Origin: Calvatia gigantea
Lineage: Eukaryota; Basidiomycota; Agaricomycetes; Agaricales; Lycoperdaceae
Direction of reading: 5' to 3'
Assembly: GCA_025093985.1 (NCBI GenBank)
Contig: JACAAK010000003.1
Coordinates: forward strand, 2,852,001-2,916,000
DNA: 64,000 nt
Shown here: positions 34,572-45,479 of the stretch, in pieces
How the letters are laid out: each line of letters begins with the position of its first letter
Numbering within the stretch: position 1 is the first letter of the stretch
The notes under the pieces: model-generated
Databases searched by the model: none
What the model saw: only the letters and a program-made list of their open reading frames with translations
Told to the model about the DNA's origin: nothing
Program-made: the position numbers and the translations under genes

Positions 34572-35779
34572 CTAGTTCACAATGGGAACGGCAACATCCC
34601 AAGGTCCCCGAATCTCACTAACGAGAGCGGGAATGATTGAGCGGGTGGCCAGGGTGATCAGAATCGTAACTCACTTTTTGAATTTTTGTGCCCATATCAA
34701 AATGGCAGGTGCCACAAAAGTAACGACAATCAGTGTGGAGAAGCAAAGGTACGTGAAAGTGTCTGAGATATATGTGGCAAGCACAACTGCGGAGCCACCT
34801 AATAAAGATGTTAAAGCGACCCAAGCAAGTGCCGATGTGCCCTGAGGAATATAGGATACGGTAAGTGAGGTGCCATCTGGATGCGCATCATTATGTGACA
34901 ACCTCACCTGAATTAGTCGGCGGAGCAGCGGGAAAAGAGCGAACACGACGATTGAACAGAGGACAAAAGCGAACAAGGACATATCCGTTAACAAGCGAGA
35001 TGCTAAGACGACGGAGCCGGATACCGCCGCATTCATTGATAGCACGGACGAGAGGCTGAATTGGTTGGAGCAATGCCATGAACCAATGGCTGTTAGTGGC
35101 AATCGAAGTAAGAAGCAGTTCCTGATATTCTCACCGTTCTTGACCGTGTTCATTTGTTGGCATGACGCTGTAATCCGCTAGAAGAATATTCAGAAAGAAG
35201 AGGACTGCGGACAAGGCCCATATTGAGTCGGAAGATGTCGCAGCGGTAAGAGTCCGCAAAACAGGCGAGAGGGACATTAGTGCCAAGAAGATCAAGATCG
35301 AGGACTTGAAGGTTTTAAGATCTGCTGAAAAGTATTGAAATGGAAACCAGCTTCTGGGTGAATCGGAGTCATACGCTTTTCCACGACGATTTTGCGATCA
35401 CTGAAAGAGATAGGAGGCCTCCTAGAGCTAAGCAACGTCCAACAGCCATAGCCGACACAAAATGCGCCAATGGAAGACCACAACAAAGTGCGTGGATTGA
35501 GGGAGTTCTCCCTCAATTGCAGAAAAATGCCCAGAAATATGAAAATTGACGCTACATGCTGAGTGATCGCACATGTAAGGAGCACCAGCGACCAATAAGT
35601 GTAGGGTTTGAAATTTGCTACAGAAATGGGAAGTTGAACGTCTATGTCCATAACATAATGCGTGCTAACTCACGATTTTTCTTGAGTGATTCTAGGAAAT
35701 ACTGAGGATGGATGTAGTTATCCCCGAACTCCTGTGTTTTCCAAAGAACTTTTTCCCACTCAACCTCACCAGGCTTCAT
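34572..35779 (-). CDS. GPI2: GPI2 / PIG-C, GPI-GlcNAc transferase subunit
   Basis: Subunit of the ER complex that adds GlcNAc to phosphatidylinositol, the first step of GPI-anchor synthesis. It starts MKPGEVEWEKVLWKTQEFGDN, a typical PIG-C N-terminus (W-KVLW-x-Q-x-F-x-DNY), continuing YIHPQYFLESLKKN. Many hydrophobic helices follow (WSLVLLTCAITQHVASIFIF, SIGAFCVGYGCWTLL, SILIFLALMSLSPVLRTL, SDSIWALSAVLFFLNIL). The family signature SSVLSMNAAVSGSVVLASRL is present. The last intron joins WAQKFK to NEIRGPWDVAVP, the usual PIG-C end, and stops at 34572. Its product pathway would supply anchors for the GPI-like proteins encoded elsewhere in this window. Confidence 0.92.
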
Positions 35780-36407
35780 ACCCCAAATTCTGGATCAGGT
35801 TGAAACGCCGATACAGGCAGCTGTGGGTGGTCGAGTTTCTTTCAGGGTACGATGTCTGGGGCGGGATCTCGCGGTCATACAAAGCTTGGAACAAGATAAA
35901 TAAGTTAAGTAAATACAGAATGGTGTAACAGATCCAAGGCCTGTCTCATTACGTAAGGCAGTCATTCACACACCCCAACGTTCGAAGGGAAATCAATCTC
36001 TGGCTATGCACGACGCTTACCGGATTGTCCTGATTGTGTTTCCCGAACCTCGGCAGGCAAGGGGTAGCAGGCGCCACCAAACCCGTTGGGGGTGCTGCTA
36101 GTGGCGCATCGCGATGGGACAGAACTTCATCCAGTCTGGTCCGATAAGTAGAAGTGAAGAGAAGAGTTGCAACGGGGCTGATTCGCAGTTGATTTCACAT
36201 ATGCTCGATGTACCTTAATGGATTGATCACCATGATAGCCAGGTCGGCGTTTGCAAGCTTGAATAACGAATATGAATTTCGGGGGGGGGGGATGAGCTCC
36301 AACAAATATCCAAAGCCGAAAGTGGAATAATTCAGCATAAGAGACACTCAAACAGCACCTTGGAAGCTGATTAACAGGGAATATAGGCTCGTGAGAGGAC
36401 GTGAATA
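35780..36407. other. Intergenic GPI2 - SVIP-like
   Basis: Holds the GPI2 promoter and the 3' end of the next minus gene. An 11-nt G run lies at 36281-36291. No gene is seen. Confidence 0.5.
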
Positions 36408-36797
36408 TCAATCCCACTATGCGTGTAGAGTTTAGAGTCAGCGCCCGAGTGCTGAGGCAAAAACCCAAGGAAACCTACTACCAGGCGTTCAGGTTCACGG
36501 GGCTCGGCATAGGCTCTGTTGTTTTGTTGTGCAGCCTTGGCAGCGAGCTGACCAGCCTTGGGATTTGATGGGTTAGTGCCCCTTCGTTGAGCCTGCGGAA
36601 ACGTTAAGAGAACGGGGAAGTAAGAGTGAGGGGGAACGCTATGGACTGACAGCTTGCATTCGACGTTCTGCTGCTTCCGCTGCCGCCGTTCGAGGATCAG
36701 GGTCAGACGCTGAGACTGTTCGATTGGTAGGATCGGAGCTCCCCAATACAGTATGACCACCCTTGTAACTGCTCGATTTTGAACAAAGGGACCCCAT
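36408..36797 (-). CDS. Small lipid-anchored SVIP-like protein
   Basis: The start MGSLCSKSSSYKGGHT at 36797 has Gly2, Cys5 and Ser6, an N-myristoylation and palmitoylation pattern. The helix AAAEAAERRMQA continues after an intron as AQRRGTNPSNPKAGQLAAK. A second intron restores the end EPERLVWD and stops at 36408. The helical Ala/Glu/Arg core with R-R resembles the VCP/p97-binding motif of SVIP (small VCP-interacting protein), a membrane-linked ERAD regulator. The fungal family is short, so the functional call is moderate. It contains no transmembrane helix. Confidence 0.7.
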
Positions 36798-37761
36798 TTT
36801 GCTGGAAGAAACCAACAACGTCAGCCCGCTGTGTGACGAGGATTGCTGGAAACACTGTGTCACACGAGGCGAGGATATGATGTATTTGGACAGAGGTGCG
36901 AATTGCTACAAAGGTCTACCAGAAGACGTCAGGTCCTCGCCACGGGGTAGTCTTTCGTAGTCTGAACCCCGAGGCATTTGCCTAAGACTAAATCCCTCTC
37001 CGTGCCTCCCAGGACCCCATGCCTATTGCAAGATCTGTCAGCTCGAGCTTCTCAGGTATCCGCGTGTAGGAGTCTCACCTCCCACCACCTTCTCCCATTA
37101 TGCCATGGCAGTTCTGAGGCTAGACCCGCTTTTGTGATGCGAGTTTTGACTCCAGCAGTTAAGAGAAGACCGAAGACTGTCAGTAGGAAGAGGGTCACGA
37201 CAAGCTGGTCCCGAGGGGAGTCACGTTCTGCGTGCAGAAGTTAGCCAACTTTGGAGTAGATTATGATCCAGCATACGCACGAAAACATCTTGCTTCGACG
37301 TCTCCTTCTTTTCCAGTAGCAGTGTCGGGGTTGGTGTCTCCTAACGATGCACCTGCACACTTGGGTAGATTTTGATTCAAACACCACTGTTTCGTACAGG
37401 AAAGGCACGGTTGGGATGGGTTATCGGGACTGTCTAGGCGGAGTATCGTGTAATTTGATTGGAAGCATATGCCTAAGAGTAGGGTTAAAAATTCGGTACA
37501 AATCGCAGTAGAGATATGCGTGCATTTGCAGAAGTTGGTGGCCTCCCATTTATTGAGAGTAGCTGTTGCTCCTGACTATAAGACGATGTTAACGGGTGCA
37601 GCACAATACACGACGTGTGAACGCACGGCGAGGGAGAGCAAGGCGAGAGCGAGGAGACAGAGGAGGGACGGAGAATACATTGAGAGTCTGAAAACGGTAA
37701 AGCGTGGCAGTTGTTCGTCGCGCGCGCAACAATTGCCTTTTCCTCTCCTCCCCTGCTCGGC
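36798..37761. other. Divergent intergenic region SVIP-like / ARP1
   Basis: Nearly 1 kb without a recognisable gene. Minor open frames on both strands show no family features. It holds the promoters of both flanking genes. Confidence 0.5.
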
Positions 37762-39333
37762 ATGTCCACAGAATTTGACGATGTCCTGACAAACCAGCCC
37801 GTGGTCATCGACAACGTTCGTCGCGTCCCATCCGCCCTATTATCATTCCAGATCATAAACATATGTCGTCTATAGGGCTCCGGGACCATCAAAGCAGGCT
37901 TTGCTGGCCAAGACCACCCCAAGTGCTTCTTTCCCTCATTGTAATGCTTTCTTCCGGTCCTCGAGTGTCCCGCGGTAACACCAAGTTCTTAGCGTCGGTC
38001 GACCAAAGCACACGCGTGTCATGGCAGGTGCCCTCGAGGGCGATACTTTTATCGGACGGCGCGCTCAGGAATATCGCGGCCTGCTCAAAATCAAATACCC
38101 CATGGAACACGGCATTGTAACTGACTGGGATGATATGGAACGGATCTGGAATTGGATCTATGCAGAAGAGCTCGGAACTCTAAGTGAAGAAGTATGTTCC
38201 TATGTTATAATGCTTGTCGCACTCTGGCCTTACACAGTCCCAGCATCCCGTTCTTTTGACTGAAGCTCCACTCAATCCTCGGAGCAACAGAGATGTAGCT
38301 GCTCAGATATTGTTCGACACTTTCAATGTTCCTGCCCTCTTCACGTCTGTTCAAGCCGTGTTATCACTGTCCGTATCCCAATTTTCTCCTCGCGTTGACT
38401 TTCACAATGGATCTGACGACCGTTATTGACGTAGATACGCGTCCGGACGAACCACCGGTATCGTTCTTGATTCAGGCGATGGCGTTACTCATGCGGTACC
38501 TGTCTATGAGGGATTTTCTATGCCACATGCTATTCGTCGCATTGATGTCGCTGGGAGGCGAGTTATTCCACGACTGACGTTCCTTTGTCCTTACAGTCCT
38601 TAACAGAGACGTCACCGACCATCTACAACTTCTCCTACGCAAAGCAGGTCACCATCTTCACACGACTGCAGAACGCGAAGTTGTTAGAACAATGAAGGAA
38701 AAATGCTGTTACATCGCTATCAGTCCATCGAAGGAAGAGAAAGAGTCGCTCGGACGCGTCGAAGAGTTCACGCTACCCGACGGCAACGTTGTCCAGGTAC
38801 TTCTCCTCGTCTGTGTGTTCGATCGCGATTTTAAGGAAGATTAAAGCTTGGTCCTGAACGTTTCCGCGCTCCAGAGATTTTATTCAACCCAGAACTGATT
38901 GGTCAAGAATACGTTGGTGTTCATCAGGTTGTCGTAGATTCAATACACCGTGTGGATTTAGACCTCCGCAAGAGTCTCTTCTCCAACATCGTCCTGAGTG
39001 GCGGTAGCACGTTGTGCAAAGGTGAACCATATGTTCAAACACGGTTCCCTACCATTGACGTGTTTTCAACAGGATTTGGCGATCGCCTCCTTAATGAAGT
39101 GAAGAAGCTTGCCCTCAAAGATATCAAGATCAAGATTTATGCCCCTCCTGAGCGGAAATACTCCACTTGGATAGGTGGATCCATCTTGGCAGGCCTCAAC
39201 ACTTTCAAAAAGGTATCTTGGAATCCAACCACTTTTCAACCTGGCCTCAGGAATAATACTATTCTAGATGTGGGTTTCGGCCGAAGAGTATCAGGAAGAC
39301 CCAGATATCATCCACAAGAAGGCTGGATTCTGA
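37762..39333 (+). CDS. ARP1: Centractin ARP1 (dynactin actin-related protein)
   Basis: Forms the short actin-like filament of dynactin, which links dynein to cargo. The start [18 protein letters not shown] is followed by an intron and then [17 protein letters not shown]. Other actin-fold blocks are [137 protein letters not shown] and [16 protein letters not shown]. The end reads [21 protein letters not shown]. The ARP1-specific GALEGD and the centractin-type C-terminus separate it from actin. About eight introns; all nucleotide-binding loops are present. Confidence 0.95.
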
Positions 39334-39590
39334 GGCACATCGCATGCACAATGTTCCCGTTATACCTTCTCCCGCCTTAATATGCTCATTTGCGGGATCG
39401 ATACCTTTTTCACGCGTCACACATCCATAACTTACCCTATCACTACTTTAGAGCTTTTCGTGGTTTCTTCGCAACTCCACATATGCATAATAATCATGGG
39501 GGATTGACGGCACAAAGCGAAATGTGAAGAAACAGTTCGAAATGTGTTGATGACAAAATACAAGAGATGCTGAACCTCGACGCGCAACCC

Positions 39591-40264
39591 TCATTTACCC
39601 TTCTTGGGAGCTTCGGCGGCTTTGACCTTCTTGGTGCCGCGCAACTAAAAGAATAAACTGGTTAGCAAATGCGGCTCGGTGAGATGACAACTAACATTAC
39701 CTTCTTGGCCCGGTTCTTGCGCTCCTTCCGCAGTTTGCGTGAAGGTTTATCAACTTTTCCTACAAGCCCTGCCTGATCTGATGTTAACTCCCGAATCTAA
39801 CAGACGCATATCCGTTCAGCGTACCCGAACGAGACGGTGCTTGGGCTCGAACTTCTTTTGGGCGGCTTCATCGTCGTAGATCAGAGCAAACCCAGTGCTT
39901 CTCCCTCCACCGAAATGCGTCCGAAGACCGAAAGTAACAACACGGTTTTTGTCAGCCTTGTAGAGAGCCGCGAGTTTCTCGGAAAGATCCGCCTTCGAGA
40001 CATTAGGACGGCCGGGATGGAGAACGTCGACAACGAATTGGCGGCGCGCCAACAGACGGTTGGTGATGAATTTGCGTGTCCTTAGGGTTACGGGCGCAGC
40101 GTCAGCCTAGAAGGTATTCAATTTAGTAAATTTGCCAGTGTCTTCCGCCAGATCGAAGTCCATTTCATCACATCAAATCGGACGACGTAGCCCAACCTCG
40201 TCGATTCACCGACATCAACGTAACCCAGGCCGTCCCAAGAAATCAAGAATCCCCGACTCACCAT
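39591..40264 (-). CDS. RPS24: 40S ribosomal protein S24 (eS24)
   Basis: Structural protein of the small cytosolic ribosomal subunit. The coding part begins with an exon that contributes only the ATG (40262-40264). A 155-nt intron (40107-40261, GTGAGT...CTTCTAG) then leads to [19 protein letters not shown]. Further blocks are [76 protein letters not shown], ending APKKGK. The order and motifs match eS24 throughout. The family usually starts with M plus a short acidic stretch, so the single-codon first exon fits. Confidence 0.95.
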
Positions 40265-42364
40265 GATGCCGGTCAGAAGTCGGCTCTATAAAAAAGAGTC
40301 AGGCAATCGAAATTGGGGATAATATGCTGAACGTACCTTGTTTTTTAAGGTCGTCGAGGCCGATCGTGGGGGCAGGGAAGGACTTGTGCGTGGCTGAAGT
40401 AACTGCACAGTTTTCCGGAAAATACCGAAATCGCCTTAAGACAGTCACACGCACGACGTCACGACATCTTGGAACTATCTATCAATCTTATCAATTGGCC
40501 AGAGGATCCAACTCGTTGAAATATTCAAGGACGTCTATAAGTCACGGCTTTATTCCACCGTAGGCCGACGTGCACTTTCAGATCTAATTTTGGTAAGGAG
40601 ATCGGTGTCTCCAACCTATGATCCATACTGTGACACATATCCCGGCACTCGACCCCACATTTTCATCTCAACCACTCACATAGCTCAGTCCTAGGCGGGC
40701 GGTAGCCTTGCGTGAGACGCATACCGCAGAATATAAACGAGCGATTTTGAAGCAGAGACGATACAAGGAACGAATCAACCTGATGGATCCGATTACGGGC
40801 CAGGATACGCTTCGGCTCACCCTCCCTGCTTCACCTTACCTCCCTGGACGGTTTCCGGGGTTTCAAACCGCTGAGGAAAGATACAGACATCGTAGCCCAT
40901 GGAACATGCACTCGAATCTGAGGGTGGATCTGGCTGCTGCCTCTACCTACTTATTAGGGCCTTTTTCTGGTTTATCACGCCTTCCCAGTTCGTTTTGCCG
41001 CGTACTGACTTATCCCAGCATTATTGTTTCTCGCTCTTGAGAAGGATAACGACTTCGTGAGATTTCATGGTGGGCCCCCCTTTGATGTCAATGACAATAA
41101 CTCACCATACCTCCTAGCATACCAATCGGCTCTTGTGACTACACCCCTGGTCATTATAAGGCTCCTGGTCGCTTTCTTTGACCTCCGTTGAGGTTTTCAT
41201 GGCGTCCGACAATTGGTGACTTCTCGAAGTCAGATCCTTACAACATGATATATAGGCTACGTGCTTTCCTGGATGCAGACTTCCACGACCTGCGAAGATT
41301 CCAGCTTCCTGTTCTTGGGGTTATAGCGGAGCAATGGGTCGCGGAAGATTGATGGTGCCAAGAGGAATGTCGTATTGTTAGTTTTGACAATATTAATATG
41401 TCGTCGAGATCCTGCGTCCCCCGGTGGGCATGGGGGCCGAAATTTTTCATTTATCAAGGCCGAGAGCGAGGTTTCGATGTGATTGATTTTGATGCATATC
41501 GTAGCTTCGAAATACGTCCTGGAGAGATTTATTCCAAAATAGCTACATAAGTGGTGAGTGAGAAGATGGACTGTCGGTTCGATTTTCTTATCAAAATGAA
41601 AACCAGTCAGTGAAGCGTCTGATATTCTTGGGCCAGATTCTCACCTTTTGCCCCGTAACCTGACTGAATATAAACCTGAAACCTTGGGGATCATTCCCGC
41701 AAAAATTCCGACGTGGGGGGACGACGCGGGGAGGTCAAGTGTTCATTGAGTGCTTAGCGCTCAAGCACTCATCTCATTGACCGAAAACGACCGAATCTGG
41801 GAGTTGCCTTGCGGGATTTCCGGCTCGTAGTTTGTTATCTCAAGACCGTCGCTTGAGGAACCAGGGATGATTAATGTTAGTGATGGGAAGAGAGCGTTGC
41901 AGGGCCAGGAAAGCCGGAGAAAGGTACTCTACCAGCCTGCAGGGCAAGACCTGCAAGAACCTGCTGCGCCTGGCATGCTCTGGTATGATGGCGGCAAAAC
42001 CTTCCAACAAAATATGCGTATCCGCGGATGCAAAGTTGATACTTCGGGCCGTTTATGGTGCTATTTTATCATTTTATCGGATGCCGGTTTCGCTGACTTC
42101 TTTGGGCCGAAACCCAAGCACTCAACAATAACAACATCTTATATAAAAGTCCGGATCGGGGTACACTACTAAGTTTCAGGCCTTCAGGCACAATGCCTTT
42201 TCGTGAAGAATACAACCAGACCATTCGGAGACCACAAAAGTATAGTGACAACCTTGTCCGTAGGATACTTCAGCTTAACTAAAACGAGGGTGAGAATTTA
42301 ACGAGAGTAATTGTCCTTCAGTACTTCAGTGTTCATAGTGAAGTCTTTTTCAAGGAAGCGATCA
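40265..42364. other. 2.1-kb stretch with no recognisable gene
   Basis: Only short, unrelated open frames are seen on both strands, such as 40708-41040 and 41867-42172 on plus; none has family features or a plausible exon chain. The stretch contains a perfect 9-bp inverted repeat (41747-41771). It also holds the RPS24 promoter at its left end. Confidence 0.45.
41747..41771. repeat. Perfect inverted repeat (9-bp arms, 7-nt loop)
   Basis: TGAGTGCTT at 41747-41755 and its exact complement AAGCACTCA at 41763-41771 flank AGCGCTC, itself containing the palindrome AGCGCT. Confidence 0.75.
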
Positions 42365-43024
42365 TCAGAATGACATCGGCTTCAAGTCCCTGCGGCGTCT
42401 GTAATGACCTTGGTTGTCATTGCCATGCCCACCTTTGCCACCGTTATCATTACCGTGATCGTTGTCGCCGTGGTGGTTATCATCCCCGTGATGGTTATCG
42501 TCGCCGTGGTGGTCATCCCCGTGGTCATCGTGGCCATGGTGGTCATCCCCGTGGTCACCGTGGCCATGGTCATCCTCGCCACCATGGTGTTTAGTAGGCT
42601 TGGGGTACGGAGGGTAAGTCGGCGTAACAGACGGTTTGTGGGTCGTCATAGGGGGGTGGTGGGGATTAGGCAAGCACTGATGGAGCGCTTTGTACCATTT
42701 GTGATCTTTATCGCATTGCGGCTCGGGTTCATTATCCTTGGGAGGGTAACGAGGAGCGCAACAACCCTTATCCTGTTTCCAGTAATAGCCGCTAGGAGGG
42801 CAGGAACTCCCATGGGGAGGAGAGGGTGGTGAAGCAACTCCGCCATTCGGCAAGCAGCATTCCTTAGCCTTCCACCTATTCAGGATTAGTCAATGCTTGT
42901 GAAGATGATAGCAGACCTACCAAAATTCATTCTTTTTACAACTCTTCTCTGGGGTCTGAATGACAGTCGAGGAGGCGAAAGGAACGAGGGCCGAAAGAGC
43001 GATGAGAGCGAGGCCGAAACGCAT
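42365..43024 (-). CDS. Secreted His/Asp-repeat cysteine-containing protein
   Basis: The start MRFGLALIALSALVPFASS at 43024 is a clear signal peptide. One short intron (GTAGGT...CTGAATAG) joins KKNEFW to WKAKECCLPNGG. Cys motifs repeat: CCLPNGG, SCPPSGYYWKQDKGCCAP, QCDKDHKWYKALHQCLP. A Pro/Thr linker precedes a long low-complexity part made of HGDD, HHGDD and HGHDD units, and the end is RRRRDLKPMSF. The His/Asp repeats suggest binding of divalent metals such as Zn, Ni or Cu, which is inference from composition. The Cys/Trp/Tyr units resemble those of other basidiomycete secreted proteins with CCxP repeats. The antisense strand is also open over the repeat because of its composition. Confidence 0.8.
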
Positions 43025-43120
43025 TGCAAATGATTGAGGGATAAAAGTAAAGAGCGACGAGAGCCGAATTACAACAAGGCCGTGAGGGACAGATGGTGGG
43101 TCTTCGCCAGTAAATTTATG

Positions 43121-43130
43121 CTTTATATTT
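43121..43130 (-). promoter_or_regulatory. TATA-like box of the His/Asp-repeat gene
   Basis: AAATATAAAG on the minus strand, about 97-106 bp upstream of the start codon at 43024. Confidence 0.5.
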
Positions 43131-44250
43131 TATCGTGGTTGTTTGGCACGGCCATCAGATTTCATATTTCACAGCTGGGGAAAAACATTTGTTTGTTATT
43201 CTGTCAAACTTATGTTTTAGGTGAACCTGAGCCTGTGAACCGATGAACTTGAAGCCGTTGTGCGGCGAGGACCCCGAAACATGCCCAGCCAAATCTTGTC
43301 ATTAAATTTAGCCATTTCTTCTCACCACGCTAGGTCTCCATTGGTCTCCGTTTTCCGGCTCGGTTTTAACCACCGAGTTTTACGCTCCGCAACCTTCGGC
43401 GAGAAATCGCAAACTCTCACACGCCCCGCCCCTCGCCATTCACGCATGAATATTTGAATGATTGTCCACGCACGAGGTTGAAATGGCGACTAATGGTAAT
43501 CATGGTACGTCCCCTTTCTTTTCTGTTCCTTTGACTGTCTGAAAGTCAAGTCACTGATTGCGTCCGGATTTTACCCGGCCTGGGTCTCATCACATTCGAT
43601 CACTCAGAATCTACTTAGATTTTGGCAGATCCGACCTTGTCTCATGTTTCCCAGTAAAACAAAACGCCACAAAAAAATGGGAAAGTTGTGGCAGCAGGAA
43701 TGTGGGGCCGTTGACGTTGAGGATTAAGATTGATGATTCTATAAATTGCGCCTGCCAGTATGATTATCCTTCAACGCTTAACGTTTGACTGCGGACGTTG
43801 CACGGTCTCTCCACGATTCCTCGTTTAAGTCACCCACTGAGGATAAGAGGGCCCGGAGACTGTCAGGCCGCTATCATATCAGTCCATCTTTGTTGACACT
43901 AGTCCACCAACTCTACTTATGGTGTCTTGTAACGATGGAGACCTCACTCTTTGTTATTCATCTGACGTCTGACCCTGTACGCAAAAACGGATTTGGGCCC
44001 TTGATATTTAACTGCTCCATCAGATTGGGTAGGCACTAAGTGACTTACGCCAGGAGGTGGCAGTCAGGGTCCCTAACATTCCACCTGTATCAATATGCCG
44101 AATAGAGATAGGTACAGTATTCAGCTGAATTGGCGCTGGGGGCCTGTTCCATCTTGGGGGCCACTTGAGGTCCTGGATTCCCTCGAGTGATCATGAGCGT
44201 GGCACCCCGGTACAGGACCCCGGAATATGCCCTATAATGTATGTCCGGAA

Positions 44251-44912
44251 TCCGCCTATTTTGGGCCTGCCGCAGGCGGAGGTCAGTCCGGTATCCGCCT
44301 CTTTTTGGCCAACTTCTGGAAAATATGTATGTCCTGCCGTCCGCCTACTTTGATGGCCACCAGCCGAGGTGTGTTCGGCATCCGTCTACCATCAGCAGCC
44401 GATCCCAACCGAGCTCGACCATCAGCGGACTTTCCGTGCACCCACTAAGTACCATACTGTATTTAGCTAGCAAACACACAAAATTTTCTTTCCAAAGGCA
44501 TCGACCTTTGACAATTTGAAATAAAGACTACGGTGCAAAAGACAAGTAACAAACACCTGATTCACCCATCATCATGACTACAGCTGGGCATAATTGACCT
44601 CACTGGAGATGCCGCTTGCTTTGACAAAACCTTCTTGGTGGGACAGGCAAACAGTACCCTTTGGACCCCTCAGCTGATCTATTGGTATACTGTGACCAGA
44701 ATTATTAGATTTCGGAACTCGTAAAGCAAGCCATGTCTCAAGTTGTAGTAGGCGGCAGGATCTTCATTTTCTGGGCAAAAAAAGCGATTTTGGGTGAAAA
44801 AACCCGTTTTTTGCGAATTAAGCGCCCGTATCCGCCTACTACCGGCCCCCAGCCGAATGTCTGTCAGGTATCCGCCTCAAATTGGGCACTTTCCGATTTT
44901 GCATCCGCCTAT
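44251..44912. repeat. Cluster of dispersed TCCGCCT repeats
   Basis: The core TCCGCCT, often preceded by GTA or GCA and followed by A or C, occurs at 44251, 44294, 44340, 44831, 44871 and 44904, with a TCCGTCT variant at 44381. Inverted copies are AGGCGGA at 44274-44280 and TAGGCGG at 44750-44756. Copies in each block are roughly 35-46 bp apart. The first copy and the inverted one at 44274 can form a hairpin. The stretch does not encode a recognisable protein, so a degraded transposon or an array of binding sites are the main options. Confidence 0.6.
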
Positions 44913-45479
44913 CGGGGTCCCCCGGATTTTGCGACATACCTCTGAGGGGATAATCAGGGGTCCTCCCGGTACTCAGGCTGGTTCCACAAAGTTCTTGAGC
45001 GAGGAGTGATTCGGGAGTGACGGGTAGATTGCTTCACCTTTGTGGTGATGCAAGTGGAAACATGACAGGACTCTGTTCGGTAATCCGAACTGCATCTGAC
45101 AGCGTGAACTCTGGAACAGGTAACCAAGCAACGTCGGTGGGGTTTTCGCATAGTGTGGTTCTCGAAGTAACTTGATAGTAAGTATTTACATCAGGAGTAC
45201 CTTCAATCGCATTATTCGGCTGACATTTTTTGGCTGGCGAGGTCCCAGTTTTGCAAGTGCAAAGTGCTGAACCTTACGTACACAAGGAAATTCGATTACC
45301 AATGCCTCAGAATTACTTATGATACCCGGTCAATACCGTTGCGAACATTGACATTTGAAAGATCTGATTGATGAGAACTCCTTGAGACCTGAAGGGTGAA
45401 ATCCGTATCATTCAAATATGTCTCTAGAAGAGTCAGTCAGGTATGTATAGTTGTTTCACCTTAGAATAGTCCCGTACCT

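Larger units (their letters stand above)
43025..45479. other. 2.45-kb gap with repeats, no intact gene
   Basis: The left end is the promoter of the secreted gene on the minus strand, with a TATA-like AAATATAAAG at 43121-43130. A start-like exon with no continuation lies at 43483. The 44.2-44.95 kb part is a repeat cluster (separate entry). No protein family is recognised on either strand. Confidence 0.5.

Noticed and set aside
40708..41040. Plus-strand open frame of 110 codons
   Set aside because: No recognisable fold, start context or neighbouring exons; it overlaps nothing informative.
41867..42172. Plus-strand open frames 5' of the His/Asp-repeat gene end
   Set aside because: No family pattern. 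Two shifted frames overlap, as expected by chance.
42404..42832. 142-codon frame rich in Val/Ile on the plus strand
   Set aside because: It is the exact antisense of the His/Asp repeat gene and arises from its codon composition. The minus-strand gene has a signal peptide and an intron.
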